A DNA stretch of 64,000 nucleotides. Source: UBA1494_A sp963973975. Its GTDB lineage: Bacteria; Bacteroidota; Bacteroidia; Flavobacteriales_E; Vicingaceae. Shown in pieces: positions 46,304-56,378 of this stretch (its first letter is position 1; every line of letters starts with the position of its first letter). The DNA is taken from contig CAXBCF010000012.1 of assembly GCA_963973975.1 (NCBI GenBank), forward strand, positions 1-64,000, written 5' to 3'. The notes under the pieces were generated by a model. It did not search any database. It was not told the origin of the DNA and saw only the letters and a list, made by a program, of their open reading frames with translations. The translations under genes were made by a program, and so were the position numbers.

Positions 46304-46924
46304 TCAAAAAGGCAATAACTCCAACACTTGTTTGTAAAACATTGGAATCGCTTCAGGAATAGCGATGAAGGTAAAAAGTACGCCATAAATTGCTCCCCAA
46401 AAGTGGGCATCGTGGTCAATGTGGTCTCCGCCTTTTTTTCCTTGTCGGTAAGAGTAAACCAAATAAATTAAAGCCCATAAAATACCCGGAAAACACAGCA
46501 ATCCGTAAAGGCAAATGGAAGTGGCAGGACTGAACATAACCGAAGAAAACAACACAGCAGATACTGCCCCCGAAGCTCCAACAGAATGGTAATTGGGATT
46601 GTTTCGGTGTTTTCTGTATGACGGTAAGGTAGCAAACAAGATTCCGCCAACATACAGTAAAACAAAATAATAGGTCCCCTGCTCGCCTAAATAAGCTTCA
46701 AAGTAGTTTTGAGTGATGTCGCCAAAGAAAAACAGCACCAACATGTTGAGAATTAAATGCCACCAATCAGCGTGCACAAAAGCATGGCTGATAAAACGGT
46801 ACCACTCTTTTCGATTCTCAGCTTGATAAGGCGAAAAATCCAACTTGTAAAACAAAGAAAGATTTTTAAATGCAGGGATTGAAACTGCAGCTGTAATTAC
46901 AATAATGATGAGTGTTATTGACAT
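46304..46924 (-). CDS. Rhomboid-family intramembrane serine protease
   Basis: The 206-residue protein has about six membrane segments. The family motifs are FVHADWWHLILNMLVLFFFG (His/Asn region), the active-site serine in SVGASGAVSAV, and the catalytic histidine in HDAHFWGAIYG. It cleaves transmembrane substrates within the membrane; substrates are unknown. Convergent with the island's last gene (40-bp gap) and four bases after parC on the same strand. Confidence 0.92.
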   Translation of the reverse strand: MSITLIIIVITAAVSIPAFKNLSLFYKLDFSPYQAENRKEWYRFISHAFVHADWWHLILNMLVLFFFGDITQNYFEAYLGEQGTYYFVLLYVGGILFATLPSYRKHRNNPNYHSVGASGAVSAVLFSSVMFSPATSICLYGLLCFPGILWALIYLVYSYRQGKKGGDHIDHDAHFWGAIYGVLFTFIAIPEAIPMFYKQVLELLPF

Positions 46925-46928
46925 AGTT

Positions 46929-49691
46929 TTAAGAGAATAAGTCCATTTGTGGAGGGTCTTCTCCTTTTTCTTTAATCACAGGACTTTCACTTGCATCCTC
47001 TGAAGTATTTTCAGATTCAGCATCCTCTTCCTCCTCATCTGTTGAAGCATCCTCCTCCACTTGGCTAGCTTTCGCTTCCGGCTCCTTTGCCTTTGCTGCT
47101 TGATCAAAAGGGTTTTCCAACAATTCTTCCACCGGCACATTCAAAGCGCTTGCCGCTTCTTCAGGTTGCAATCGATCAATTGTTTTTACCTTATCATAAC
47201 TCAACTTATTCCCAATGGCTTTTAATCCCTTAACGGCAATAAAATCCTTCAAGTTAAAGAACTCATTTGCTTTGGGGTCTTTGCCTTTGGTTTTGGCAAA
47301 TGTCAGTTCAATTACGGTGTTGTAATCAGTTGAAACCAATTCCAACAAGCTCTTTTCATGCTCTCCAATAAAGCTAACTTTTCGGTCGGTGTCTTCAATT
47401 AAAAAACGCTTGACGTAGTAATCTTCTTTCTCTCCATCAAAATAAACGGCAGTAACCGGTTTTTCAGGAATCCATTTTTCTATTAGAATCAAATCTTCTT
47501 CAAAATGGGTGGAAAAGTTGGTAGAAGTCAATTTATAGTGACCTGATTGAGTGATTGTTAAAATCTTGTCATCGGCACTAAATTGTCCTAAGAGCTCTCC
47601 TCTACCCTCAGAATTAATTCGCTGAACGGTATCGTCGAACCAAATTTTACGGGCACTTAAAGTTGAAGCACCTTCTTCCTTTAACTTGATTTTACTAATG
47701 ATGTGTTTGGTTAAAATATTTCCATTTGCCGCCCTGCCTTTAATGGCCATTTCAGCAAAATCGGTATCAAATTTCAGCTTTTTTAGTTTGGCTTTAGCTC
47801 TTAAAAGCACTTGAACCACTTCTGCCTCTCCATTTGGATTGGCGGTAAAGTAAAGCACCGCCGAGCCAGGCGTTCCCTTGGTCAAATCGTATTCTTTGTC
47901 TCTGGTAATGGAAGTGACCGCAAAACGCTTAATCATGGTGTTTCCAGCCTTTCCATCACGGTAAATCATGTTGTAAATGGTTCGCTTGTCCCCTTTTTTC
48001 CAAACCCCCACATGAATGATGTTTTTCCCAACAAATGATTTTGCTTGGATTTTTTGAACCAGCATCACTCCATCTTCTCTGAAAACAATAATGTCGTCGA
48101 TATCAGAACAATCAGCAACAAACTCCGATTCCGTTTTTCTTAATCCATGCCCGATAAACCCTTCTGCTTTGTTGACATACAATTTGGTATTGGCAACAGC
48201 AACCTTCGTTGCATCAATGTTTTCGAAGGATTTAATCTCTGTTCTTCTCTCCTTTCCTTTTCCATGCTTCTCTTTAATTCTTTTGAAATAAGCAATGGCA
48301 AAATCGGTAAGGTTGGCCAAATTGTGATTGATTTCACTAATTTCCTCTTCAATTCGTTTGATTAATTCGTCGGCTTTAAAGCTGTCGAACTTAGAAATTC
48401 GCTTGATTTTTATTTCTGTTAAACGAGCAACATCTTCATCGGTAACAGTTCTGATCAAATTCTTTGTGTGTGGTTTCAAGCCTTTATGAATCGCTGTGAT
48501 AATGGCCTCCCAAGTTTCACAGTCCTCAATGTCGCGGTAAATTTTATTTTCAATGAAAATTTTCTCCAAAGAAGAAAAATGCCACTGCTCTTCGAGTTCT
48601 CCTTTTCGGATTTCTAACTCTCGCTTCAGCAAATGCTTGGTTTCTTCTGTGTTTATCCGAAGAATTTCATTGACCGATAAAAACTTTGGTTTATCGTCTT
48701 CAATAATGCAGGAATTCGGAGAAACCGAAACTTCACAATCGGTGAAAGCGTAAAGCGCATCGATTGTTTTATCTGGAGAAACATTTGGTGGAAGGTGAAT
48801 GATAATCTCCACCTGATCGGCAGTATTATCTTCAATCTTTTTTATCTTTATTTTTCCTTTGTCGTTGGCTTTTAGAATTGAGTCGATTAAGCCTGAAGTA
48901 GTTGTTCCAAATGGCAACTCATTAATCACCAAGGTCTTTTTATCTTCCTGCGCAATTTTTGCTCTAATTCTAACCCTTCCCCCTCTTAAACCATCGTTGT
49001 AATTAGAAAAATCTGCCATGCCTCCAGTTAGAAAGTCAGGCATTATATTGGCTTTTTTCCCTTTTAAAATATTGATTGAAGCATCAATTAATTCATTGAA
49101 GTTATGCGGTAAAATTTTACACGCCAAACCAACTGCAATTCCTTCAACTCCTTGAGCCAATAAAAGTGGAAACTTCATTGGCAGCGTCACAGGTTCTTTC
49201 CCTCTTCCATCGTAAGAAGCAGACCATGTGGTAGTTTTTGGATTAAAAGCAACATCCAAAGCAAACTTTGAAAGCCTAACTTCAATGTATCGAGGTGCTG
49301 CAGCTCTGTCACCTGTTAAAATATTTCCCCAGTTTCCCTGAGTGTCAAGCAGCAATTCTTTTTGTCCCAACTGAACCATTGCATCACCAATGGAAGCATC
49401 ACCGTGTGGGTGATATTTCATGGTATTTCCAATCACATTGGCTACTTTGTGGTAGCGCCCATCGTCCAGTTCTTTTAGGGAATGTAAAATTCTTCTTTGT
49501 ACTGGTTTTAATCCATCATTTACGTGAGGCACAGCACGTTCTAAGATTACATAGGAAGCATAATCCAAAAACCATTCATTGTACATGCCGGAAACTTGAA
49601 TAACATTTTCCAAGCCTTCTGAACGCTCAGATGCTTCGCTAATGTGCTCTTCCTCGTTTGGTGTATTTTCTTCTTCGTCGTTTTCTTTCAT
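46929..49691 (-). CDS. parC: DNA topoisomerase IV subunit A
   Basis: The 920-residue enzyme subunit cleaves and rejoins DNA to decatenate daughter chromosomes. The active-site Tyr is in APRYIEVRL at about residue 135, preceded by DGLKPVQRRILHSLKELDDG and TMKYHPHGDAS. The GyrA-type C-terminal beta-propeller repeats are present, although degenerate, and an acidic tail (residues about 860-920) is added. It pairs with parE just upstream (8-bp gap). Assigned to topoisomerase IV rather than gyrase because of pairing with parE and a short N-terminal extension; the two are hard to separate by eye. Confidence 0.9.
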   Translation of the reverse strand: MKENDEEENTPNEEEHISEASERSEGLENVIQVSGMYNEWFLDYASYVILERAVPHVNDGLKPVQRRILHSLKELDDGRYHKVANVIGNTMKYHPHGDASIGDAMVQLGQKELLLDTQGNWGNILTGDRAAAPRYIEVRLSKFALDVAFNPKTTTWSASYDGRGKEPVTLPMKFPLLLAQGVEGIAVGLACKILPHNFNELIDASINILKGKKANIMPDFLTGGMADFSNYNDGLRGGRVRIRAKIAQEDKKTLVINELPFGTTTSGLIDSILKANDKGKIKIKKIEDNTADQVEIIIHLPPNVSPDKTIDALYAFTDCEVSVSPNSCIIEDDKPKFLSVNEILRINTEETKHLLKRELEIRKGELEEQWHFSSLEKIFIENKIYRDIEDCETWEAIITAIHKGLKPHTKNLIRTVTDEDVARLTEIKIKRISKFDSFKADELIKRIEEEISEINHNLANLTDFAIAYFKRIKEKHGKGKERRTEIKSFENIDATKVAVANTKLYVNKAEGFIGHGLRKTESEFVADCSDIDDIIVFREDGVMLVQKIQAKSFVGKNIIHVGVWKKGDKRTIYNMIYRDGKAGNTMIKRFAVTSITRDKEYDLTKGTPGSAVLYFTANPNGEAEVVQVLLRAKAKLKKLKFDTDFAEMAIKGRAANGNILTKHIISKIKLKEEGASTLSARKIWFDDTVQRINSEGRGELLGQFSADDKILTITQSGHYKLTSTNFSTHFEEDLILIEKWIPEKPVTAVYFDGEKEDYYVKRFLIEDTDRKVSFIGEHEKSLLELVSTDYNTVIELTFAKTKGKDPKANEFFNLKDFIAVKGLKAIGNKLSYDKVKTIDRLQPEEAASALNVPVEELLENPFDQAAKAKEPEAKASQVEEDASTDEEEEDAESENTSEDASESPVIKEKGEDPPQMDLFS

Positions 49692-49699
49692 TGTATCAT

Positions 49700-51568
49700 T
49701 TAGATCGCTTCCGCTTCAACTATATCCTCTTCTTCTTTAATGTCCAACTCAACTTTAAGATTTTCGATAATAAACTCTTGTCGGTCGGGCGTATTTTTAC
49801 CCATGTAGAACTCCAACATTTGGTGAACGGATTCTTTCCCAATCACAACAGGCTCTAAACGCATGTCTTCACCAATAAAATTGCGAAACTCATCTGGGGA
49901 AATTTCTCCAAGTCCCTTAAATCGAGTCATTTCAGGCTTTCCTTTTAAAGCTTTGATTGCATCTTTTCGCTCTTGCTCATTGTAGCAATAAAACGTTTGT
50001 TGTTTGTCGCGCACCCTAAACAATGGTGTTGACAACACATACAAATGCCCATTTTTCACTAAATCAGGAAAAAATTGCAAGAAAAATGTAATCAACAACA
50101 AGCGAATGTGCATTCCATCAACGTCGGCATCAGTTGCCAATACCACTTTATTGTAACGCAAATCTTCTAAACCGTCTTCAATGTTTAAAGCCGCTTGCAA
50201 TAAGTTAAACTCTTCATTTTCGTAAACGATTTTCTTAGTTAAACCGAAGGAATTTAATGGTTTTCCTTTCAAACTAAAAACAGCTTGGGTATTCACGTCT
50301 CTTACTTTTGTGATGGAACCCGATGCGGAATCTCCCTCTGTAATAAAAAGCGTTGTTTCGTTTTTTTTGTCTTTATCTTCATTGAAATGCTGCCTGCAAT
50401 CGCGCAATTTTTTGTTGTGCAGGCTTACTTCCTTCGCGCGTTTTCTAGCTAGTTTTTTAATTCCAGCTAAGTCCTTTCGCTCCCTTTCGGATTGCAGTAT
50501 TTTTCGCTGTAGTGCTTCGGCAACTTCGGGATTTTCATGTAAGAAATTGTCTAGGTACTTCTTTAGAAAATCTCCAACAAAAGCGCGCATTGATGGTCCT
50601 TTAGGTCCAACTTCATTGGATCCGAGTTTGGTTTTTGTTTGAGATTCAAAAATCGGCTCCATCACTTTTACACTAACCGCTGCAACAATTGAAGAGCGAA
50701 TGTCCACCGCATCATAATCTTTTTGAAAATGATCGCGAATGGTTTTTACATAAGCTTCTCTAAAAGCAGCTTGATGCGTTCCACCTTGCGTTGTATGCTG
50801 CCCGTTGACGAATGAATAATATTCCTCGCCATAGGAATTAGTATGAGTAATGGCTACTTCAATGTCTTCACCTTCTAAGTGAATGATTGGGTAGAGCGGC
50901 TGATCAGACATGTTTTTCTCCAACAAATCGTACAGTCCTCTTTCTGAATAATATTTCTCTCCATTAAAAATAATGGTTAAACCCCGATTCAAGTAAACGT
51001 AATTCCACAACATTCGCTCAATGTGCTGTGTGCGATATTGGTAAGCGTGAAATATTTCTTCGTCTGGAGTGAAAATTACTTTGGTTCCTTTTCGCTTGGT
51101 AGAAGCTTCAATTTCACCATCAAGTGTTAATTCACCTTTGCTAAATTCGGCAGCTTTTGTTTTATCGTCTCTTGTTGATTCTACTCTAAAATAATTGGAA
51201 AGAGCATTTACTGCCTTGGTTCCCACACCATTTAAACCAACAGATTTTTTAAAGGCTTTGGAATCATATTTTCCTCCAGTGTTGATTTTTGAAACCACAT
51301 CCACCACTTTTCCAAGAGGAATTCCTCTACCGTAATCTCTAACTCTAACCGTTTTATCTTTTATGGAAATTTCAATAGTTCTTCCATTTCCCATCACAAA
51401 TTCATCGATAGAATTGTCGAGAACTTCTTTTAAAAGTACATAAATACCATCATCGTAAGAACTTCCATCGCCTAATTTACCGATGTACATTCCTGGACGC
51501 ATGCGGATATGTTCCTTCCAATCAAGCGATCGGATGTTATCTTCCGTGTATTCTACTTCTTCTGCCAT
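49700..51568 (-). CDS. parE: DNA topoisomerase IV subunit B
   Basis: The 622-residue ATPase subunit has the GHKL ATP-binding motifs (GMYIGKLGDGSS, EVLDNSIDEF, RDYGRGIPLG, GLNGVGTKAVNALS) and the TOPRIM signature TEGDSASGSI, followed by DADVDGMHIRLLL. It powers strand passage with ParC. It is transcribed with parC eight bases downstream on the minus strand; the 159-bp upstream spacer separates it from a divergent gene. Confidence 0.93.
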   Translation of the reverse strand: MAEEVEYTEDNIRSLDWKEHIRMRPGMYIGKLGDGSSYDDGIYVLLKEVLDNSIDEFVMGNGRTIEISIKDKTVRVRDYGRGIPLGKVVDVVSKINTGGKYDSKAFKKSVGLNGVGTKAVNALSNYFRVESTRDDKTKAAEFSKGELTLDGEIEASTKRKGTKVIFTPDEEIFHAYQYRTQHIERMLWNYVYLNRGLTIIFNGEKYYSERGLYDLLEKNMSDQPLYPIIHLEGEDIEVAITHTNSYGEEYYSFVNGQHTTQGGTHQAAFREAYVKTIRDHFQKDYDAVDIRSSIVAAVSVKVMEPIFESQTKTKLGSNEVGPKGPSMRAFVGDFLKKYLDNFLHENPEVAEALQRKILQSERERKDLAGIKKLARKRAKEVSLHNKKLRDCRQHFNEDKDKKNETTLFITEGDSASGSITKVRDVNTQAVFSLKGKPLNSFGLTKKIVYENEEFNLLQAALNIEDGLEDLRYNKVVLATDADVDGMHIRLLLITFFLQFFPDLVKNGHLYVLSTPLFRVRDKQQTFYCYNEQERKDAIKALKGKPEMTRFKGLGEISPDEFRNFIGEDMRLEPVVIGKESVHQMLEFYMGKNTPDRQEFIIENLKVELDIKEEEDIVEAEAI

Positions 51569-51727
51569 ACTATTTTTTCGAAAAATCTAAAGTAAGCATA
51601 AAGCAAAATGCAATAATTTACTTTTTAATCGAATTATTAACATCACTTTGAACAAAAGAATTTTTAAAAAAGGTTTAAATAAGCCAAACAAATAAAGCAT
51701 ATTTGTAACATTCCAAAAATTAGTGGA

Positions 51728-53596
51728 TTGAGATTTAGTTTCGCACAAATATTTATACGATTTATTGTAATATTCTTTCTTGGAATTTATTTCAATGGTA
51801 CTTCCTACGCCCAAATACAGCCTGCGAATTATCAAACAAAAATCAAGGCGGGCTTTATTTTAAATTTCTATAAATACGTAGAGTGGCCCAATAATTCAAT
51901 TAAAGATACTTTTTACATTGGAATTCTAAAAGAACCCGAAGTAGCCAAAGAAATTAAAAACTTTATCAAAGGTAAAACCTACGGAAATAAAAAAATTCCC
52001 TTCAAGGTAACTGAAATAAACAACTTAGATCAGGCTTCTGAATTCAATATTTTATTTATTAACAACAGCAGTGGTTACTTGCCCGAGCGCTTATTTAAGG
52101 CAATTGGTGATAAATCCGTTTTAGTTATAACTGAAAATTATGATTACAACACCACGATGATTAACTTCTTCACGGATGATTCAAAAATAAAATACCAAGT
52201 CAACCTTGCTAAAACAGAACCTCGAAGCTTAATCATCGATAATAAAATCTTGACCACTGCATTTGTCGGTGAAGAAGAAAGTTGGAACAAAGAGCTGAGG
52301 AAGTTAAGAGTTCAGTTAAACACAGAAGAGCAAATCAATAAGCAGAAAAGTCAGGAAATTAATGAATTGATGAAGAAGATTGGAAGTTTAAATGCTTCCA
52401 TTCAAGAAAAAGAGGCCGTTTTAAATCAGCGTGAAAAAGACCTGTATGAAATTCAAGAACGAATTCAAATACAGCGAATTAGATTCAATCAATTAGAAGA
52501 TCAATTGGATTTAAACAATGAAATAATTCAAGCAAAACAGGCGGCAATTGATCGAAGCGATAGAAAACTCAAAACACAAATTCAAGAATTAGATCAAGCT
52601 AGAGAAGATTTTGAAGAAGTTCAAAAAAGCATGAGTCAAACCTTGGCGCTACTAGAAAATCAACGACTTTTCACCACTATTGCTGTCTTAGTTTCTATCT
52701 TAATTGCTGTTCTCCTTTTCTATTCTTATCGAAACTTCCGAAAGTTGAAATCTCAAGCAGTTGTTATTAACCAGCAAAAAATGGAGGCTGAAGTTCAGCG
52801 CGATGAAATTTCTAAACAGCATGTGGAATTGGAATACAAAACCAAAGAAATCACCGATTCTATCAATTATGCGAAGCGAATTCAAGAAGCAATGTTGCCG
52901 CCAATGCATTATTTCAACAAATACTTACCGAACAATTTGGTTTTCTACTTACCTAAGGACATTGTTGCCGGAGATTTTTACTGGATGGAAGAAGCTGGAG
53001 ATTTAACCATTTTCGCTGCAGCCGATTGTACCGGTCATGGGGTACCGGGAGCTTTAGTTAGTGTAATTTGTGCCAATGCATTGAATCGTTCAGTTCGAGA
53101 GTACCACTTAACTCAACCTGCATCCATTCTCGATAAAACTCTGGAAATTGTTTTAGAAAAATTTGAGCGCTCCGATGAGGATGTGAAAGATGGAATGGAC
53201 ATTTCCTTGTGTTCTTTCAACAATAAAACGGGCGCATTACAATATGCAGGGGCAAACAATCCACTGTGGGTGATTAGAAAAGATTCCAATGAAATTGAAG
53301 AGTACAAAGCAAACAAACAACCCATTGGAAGTTATTTCAACCATGAACCATTTACCAACCATTCGCTCGTTTTAGAAGAAGGCGACACAGCATACATTTT
53401 CAGTGATGGTTATTCAGATCAGTTTGGTGGTGAAAATGGAAAAAAATTCAAAAGCATCAATTTTAAAGCTTTACTGCTTTCAATTGTTCACCTAGAATTG
53501 AAAGAGCAAGAAGAAAAAATCAAACAAGCCTTTTATGATTGGATGGGCAGTTATGAGCAGTTAGACGATATCTGCGTCATTGGATTCAAAAAGTAG
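51728..53596 (+). CDS. YfiR-like sensor fused to SpoIIE/PP2C-type phosphatase
   Basis: The 622-residue protein begins at TTG 51728 (no in-frame ATG upstream). A signal-like segment leads to a periplasmic YfiR/DUF4154-like domain (about 30-170: KAGFILNFYKYVEWPNNSI). A coiled coil (about 185-295) and one membrane helix (about 300-325) follow, then a cytoplasmic SpoIIE/PP2C domain (about 370-622) with DIVAGDFYWMEE, ADCTGHGVPGALV and FSDGYSDQFGG as metal ligands. It dephosphorylates a Ser/Thr-phosphoprotein in response to an envelope signal. The STAS protein at 18033 is the type of substrate expected. The substrate link is speculative. Confidence 0.85.
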   Translation: MRFSFAQIFIRFIVIFFLGIYFNGTSYAQIQPANYQTKIKAGFILNFYKYVEWPNNSIKDTFYIGILKEPEVAKEIKNFIKGKTYGNKKIPFKVTEINNLDQASEFNILFINNSSGYLPERLFKAIGDKSVLVITENYDYNTTMINFFTDDSKIKYQVNLAKTEPRSLIIDNKILTTAFVGEEESWNKELRKLRVQLNTEEQINKQKSQEINELMKKIGSLNASIQEKEAVLNQREKDLYEIQERIQIQRIRFNQLEDQLDLNNEIIQAKQAAIDRSDRKLKTQIQELDQAREDFEEVQKSMSQTLALLENQRLFTTIAVLVSILIAVLLFYSYRNFRKLKSQAVVINQQKMEAEVQRDEISKQHVELEYKTKEITDSINYAKRIQEAMLPPMHYFNKYLPNNLVFYLPKDIVAGDFYWMEEAGDLTIFAAADCTGHGVPGALVSVICANALNRSVREYHLTQPASILDKTLEIVLEKFERSDEDVKDGMDISLCSFNNKTGALQYAGANNPLWVIRKDSNEIEEYKANKQPIGSYFNHEPFTNHSLVLEEGDTAYIFSDGYSDQFGGENGKKFKSINFKALLLSIVHLELKEQEEKIKQAFYDWMGSYEQLDDICVIGFKK

Positions 53597-53605
53597 TAAT
53601 TCGCA

Positions 53606-55000
53606 ATGAGTTTTTCTTTAAAGGAACTTTTTTCAACTCGAAACAGCCTCCTATTTTGCGCAGCAATTGCCCTCACAACTCTCTACTTATTCAACGGAAC
53701 CGGAAAGGAAGGAGATAGTATTGAGCATTACCTCTATGCTAAATTTGCCTTCAAACACCCTGAACTATTTTTAAACCACTGGGGAAAACCGCTTTTTACG
53801 CTCCTCGCCTCCCCTTTTGCTCAATTTGGATTTGTTGGTATCAAAGTATTTAATAGCATTTGCGCTTTGGGTGCAGCCTACTACAGCATTCAAATTGCCA
53901 AAAAACTCAATCTAAATTATTGGGGATTGGCTGCTATTTTTTACTTTATTTTTCCTTTAAGTTTTCTAACAACCTACAGCGGTTTAACAGAACCACTATT
54001 TGCATTCGTTCTCTGTTTTAGTATTTACAAATGCTTCAACCAACAAATAATTATTGCCGCTTTGGCACTTTCATTTACTCCCTTTATTCGTTCTGAAGGA
54101 TTGGTTATTCTCGCTGTTTTTGCAGCGTATTTTATCTATTTGAGAAATTGGAAAGCATTGGTGCTTCTTGCAAGTGCACATATTTTAATGAGCATTGTTG
54201 GAGCATTTTACTATCAAAATTTATTGTGGGTTTTTGAAAAAATCCCATATGCTACTTTAAGCACACCTTACGGAAAAGGCACTTTAGTTCATTTTTTTAC
54301 TCAATTAAATGGAGCACTGGGAATTCCATTGTACATTCTCTTTTGGTTAGGTGTACTAACGATTTTAATAAAACAATTTTCTAAAAAACTCAACCATTCA
54401 AGCTATTACAACTTAATCTTGACTTGCTTTTTCAGCTTTTTCATTGCACATACCTTATTTTGGTACTTGGGTATTTTCAACTCAATGGGCTTAAGAAGGG
54501 TTTTTGCAGCAGTCACTCCATTAATGGCTTTAATCGCCTTGATTGGTTTCAACCAATTAGTCGAATTGATGAAGCCGACTTATCGCAAGTATTTAGTTTT
54601 TGGCTTGCTTGGAATCATTTTCTTATTTCCATTCTCTGCCAACCGTGCAGCTGTGGAATGGGAAAAACTCAATTTAAGTACTTCGCAAAATACAGCTATT
54701 GAAGTGGTAGATTTTATCACTAAAAATCAACTTTCAACTAAGCGCTACATTTATACAGATAGTTACTTGGGTGAATTGTTGAAAATAGATCCATTTGATC
54801 ATTCTCAGCGAGCAATTTTATCCCCTCAAGCATTTCCAATTTTCGAAAAAGGAGATGTAATCATTTGGGATAATTGGCACTCGGTGGTTGATTATGGGGT
54901 GCAATTGGAACAGCTCAGGGAATTAGAGAACTTGGAAGAGCGCTTTCGCATCACCAATGAGCAAAGTACTTACGTTGTTTTTGAAGTTATACCAATGTAG
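53606..55000 (+). CDS. Polytopic membrane protein, GT-C-like glycosyltransferase
   Basis: The 464-residue protein has about ten membrane segments. The first loop has an acidic motif typical of GT-C transferases (GKEGDSIEHYLYAKF), then SGLTEPLF. No soluble catalytic domain. GT-C enzymes use lipid-linked sugar donors; the acceptor is unknown. Starts nine bases after the phosphatase gene, so it may be in the same transcript. Could also be an unknown transporter. Confidence 0.62.
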   Translation: MSFSLKELFSTRNSLLFCAAIALTTLYLFNGTGKEGDSIEHYLYAKFAFKHPELFLNHWGKPLFTLLASPFAQFGFVGIKVFNSICALGAAYYSIQIAKKLNLNYWGLAAIFYFIFPLSFLTTYSGLTEPLFAFVLCFSIYKCFNQQIIIAALALSFTPFIRSEGLVILAVFAAYFIYLRNWKALVLLASAHILMSIVGAFYYQNLLWVFEKIPYATLSTPYGKGTLVHFFTQLNGALGIPLYILFWLGVLTILIKQFSKKLNHSSYYNLILTCFFSFFIAHTLFWYLGIFNSMGLRRVFAAVTPLMALIALIGFNQLVELMKPTYRKYLVFGLLGIIFLFPFSANRAAVEWEKLNLSTSQNTAIEVVDFITKNQLSTKRYIYTDSYLGELLKIDPFDHSQRAILSPQAFPIFEKGDVIIWDNWHSVVDYGVQLEQLRELENLEERFRITNEQSTYVVFEVIPM

Positions 55001-55046
55001 TTTTTTAATTTCGCTAAGACATCTTCAAAAGTATAATGTTGATTTA

Positions 55047-55116
55047 CCTGCCGGCCTTACAGGCAGGGATTTTAAGGAGCTTTAATGCGACAACTTGTCC
55101 CGAACTTGCTTCGGGA
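55047..55116. repeat. Two dispersed palindromes between convergent genes
   Basis: CCTGCC...GGCAGG at 55047-55067 and TCCCGAA...TTCGGGA at 55098-55116. They resemble other REP-like hairpins in this genome and may also terminate transcription. No gene lies here. Confidence 0.55.
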
Positions 55117-55135
55117 ATTAAAATCACAATCGGTA

Positions 55136-56236
55136 TTACACGTTAAACTTAAAGTGCATTACATCGCCATCTTGTACAATGTACTCCTTTCCTTCCATGT
55201 TCATTTTTCCGGCTTCTTTAGCAGCTTGTTCTGAGCCGTATTTCACCCAATCTTCAAACTTGATTACTTCAGCTTTAATGAATCCTCTTTCAAAGTCCGT
55301 GTGAATAACTCCTGCAGCTTGAGGCGCTGTCATTCCTTTTGTAATGGTCCAAGCGCGAACTTCTTTTTTACCTGCTGTAAAATAAGTCTGTAGTTTCAAT
55401 AATTTATATGCCGACCGAATCAAACGGTTAACACCTGGTTCACTTAAACCAGCATCTTCTAAAAATTCTTTACGTTCTTCAGGATCTTCCAATTCTGCAA
55501 TGTCAGCTTCTATTGCAGCAGCTACAGAAATAACTTCTGCATTTTCATCAGCAACCGCTTTCTCTACTGCCCTTACATGTTCGTTTCCTCCTGCTTTTAC
55601 AGCCGCTTCGTCTACATTGCATAAATACAGCACCGGTTTATTGGTCAGTAAAAACAGATCATCCACATGTCTAGCTTCGTCTTCCGAAACTTCAGCTGTT
55701 CTTGCAGATTTACCATTTTCAAAGTGCTTTTGATACTTCTCTAATGCAGTTTTAGCTTTCAATGCTTCTTTGTCGCCTGTTTTTGCAGCACGAGCAACTT
55801 TTTCAAGCTTCTTTTCAACTGCTTCTAAATCTTTCAAAATCAACTCATAATCTATGGTTTCTTTATCTCTAATTGGATTCACAGAACCATCGACATGCAC
55901 CACATTTCCATCATCAAAACACCTTAAAACATGAATAATGGCATCGGTTTCACGAATATTTCCTAAGAATTTATTTCCCAATCCTTCCCCTTTACTTGCG
56001 CCTTTTACCAAGCCGGCAATGTCAACAATATCAATGGTGGTAGGCTGTACATTTTCAGGTTGTACAATTTCAGCTAATTTATTCAATCGTTCGTCCGGCA
56101 CCGTAATCACACCAACATTTGGCTCAATTGTACAAAAAGGAAAGTTTGCAGATTGAGCTTTCGCATTTGACAAACAATTAAACAAAGTGGATTTCCCCAC
56201 ATTCGGCAATCCAACTATACCACATTTTAAGGCCAT
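55136..56236 (-). CDS. ychF: Redox-regulated ATPase YchF (Obg-family)
   Basis: The 366-residue protein has a P-loop GLPNVGKSTLFNCL at about 8-21, a switch segment (IDIVDIAGLVKGASKGEGLG), the ATPase-specific NVDE-type base-recognition motif (LCNVDEAAV), a helical insertion, and a C-terminal TGS domain with the SNxxRAWTITKG-like and EYIVQDGDVMHFKFNV end. It binds ribosomes and hydrolyses ATP rather than GTP. Confidence 0.95.
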   Translation of the reverse strand: MALKCGIVGLPNVGKSTLFNCLSNAKAQSANFPFCTIEPNVGVITVPDERLNKLAEIVQPENVQPTTIDIVDIAGLVKGASKGEGLGNKFLGNIRETDAIIHVLRCFDDGNVVHVDGSVNPIRDKETIDYELILKDLEAVEKKLEKVARAAKTGDKEALKAKTALEKYQKHFENGKSARTAEVSEDEARHVDDLFLLTNKPVLYLCNVDEAAVKAGGNEHVRAVEKAVADENAEVISVAAAIEADIAELEDPEERKEFLEDAGLSEPGVNRLIRSAYKLLKLQTYFTAGKKEVRAWTITKGMTAPQAAGVIHTDFERGFIKAEVIKFEDWVKYGSEQAAKEAGKMNMEGKEYIVQDGDVMHFKFNV

Positions 56237-56346
56237 TCTTCTTCTTTTTTATTGGGCGGCAAAGGTATTAATTCTCTTTACATTTTCTCGTTGTTAACTT
56301 TATTCACTTTTTATTAACACAGCCCTGCTTTCTTTGCAATTTGATT

Positions 56347-56354
56347 TACCTTTG
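56347..56354 (+). promoter_or_regulatory. -7 box for the transketolase operon
   Basis: TACCTTTG matches TAnnTTTG, 24 bases before ATG 56379. A TTTG lies 10 bases upstream, too close for a normal -33. Confidence 0.42.
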
Positions 56355-56378
56355 AATTTTTAAATAAAACTATTTTCC

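Noticed and set aside
47811..48365. Plus-strand open frames inside parC
   Set aside because: They are shadows of parC; they lack start context and have composition of antisense coding.
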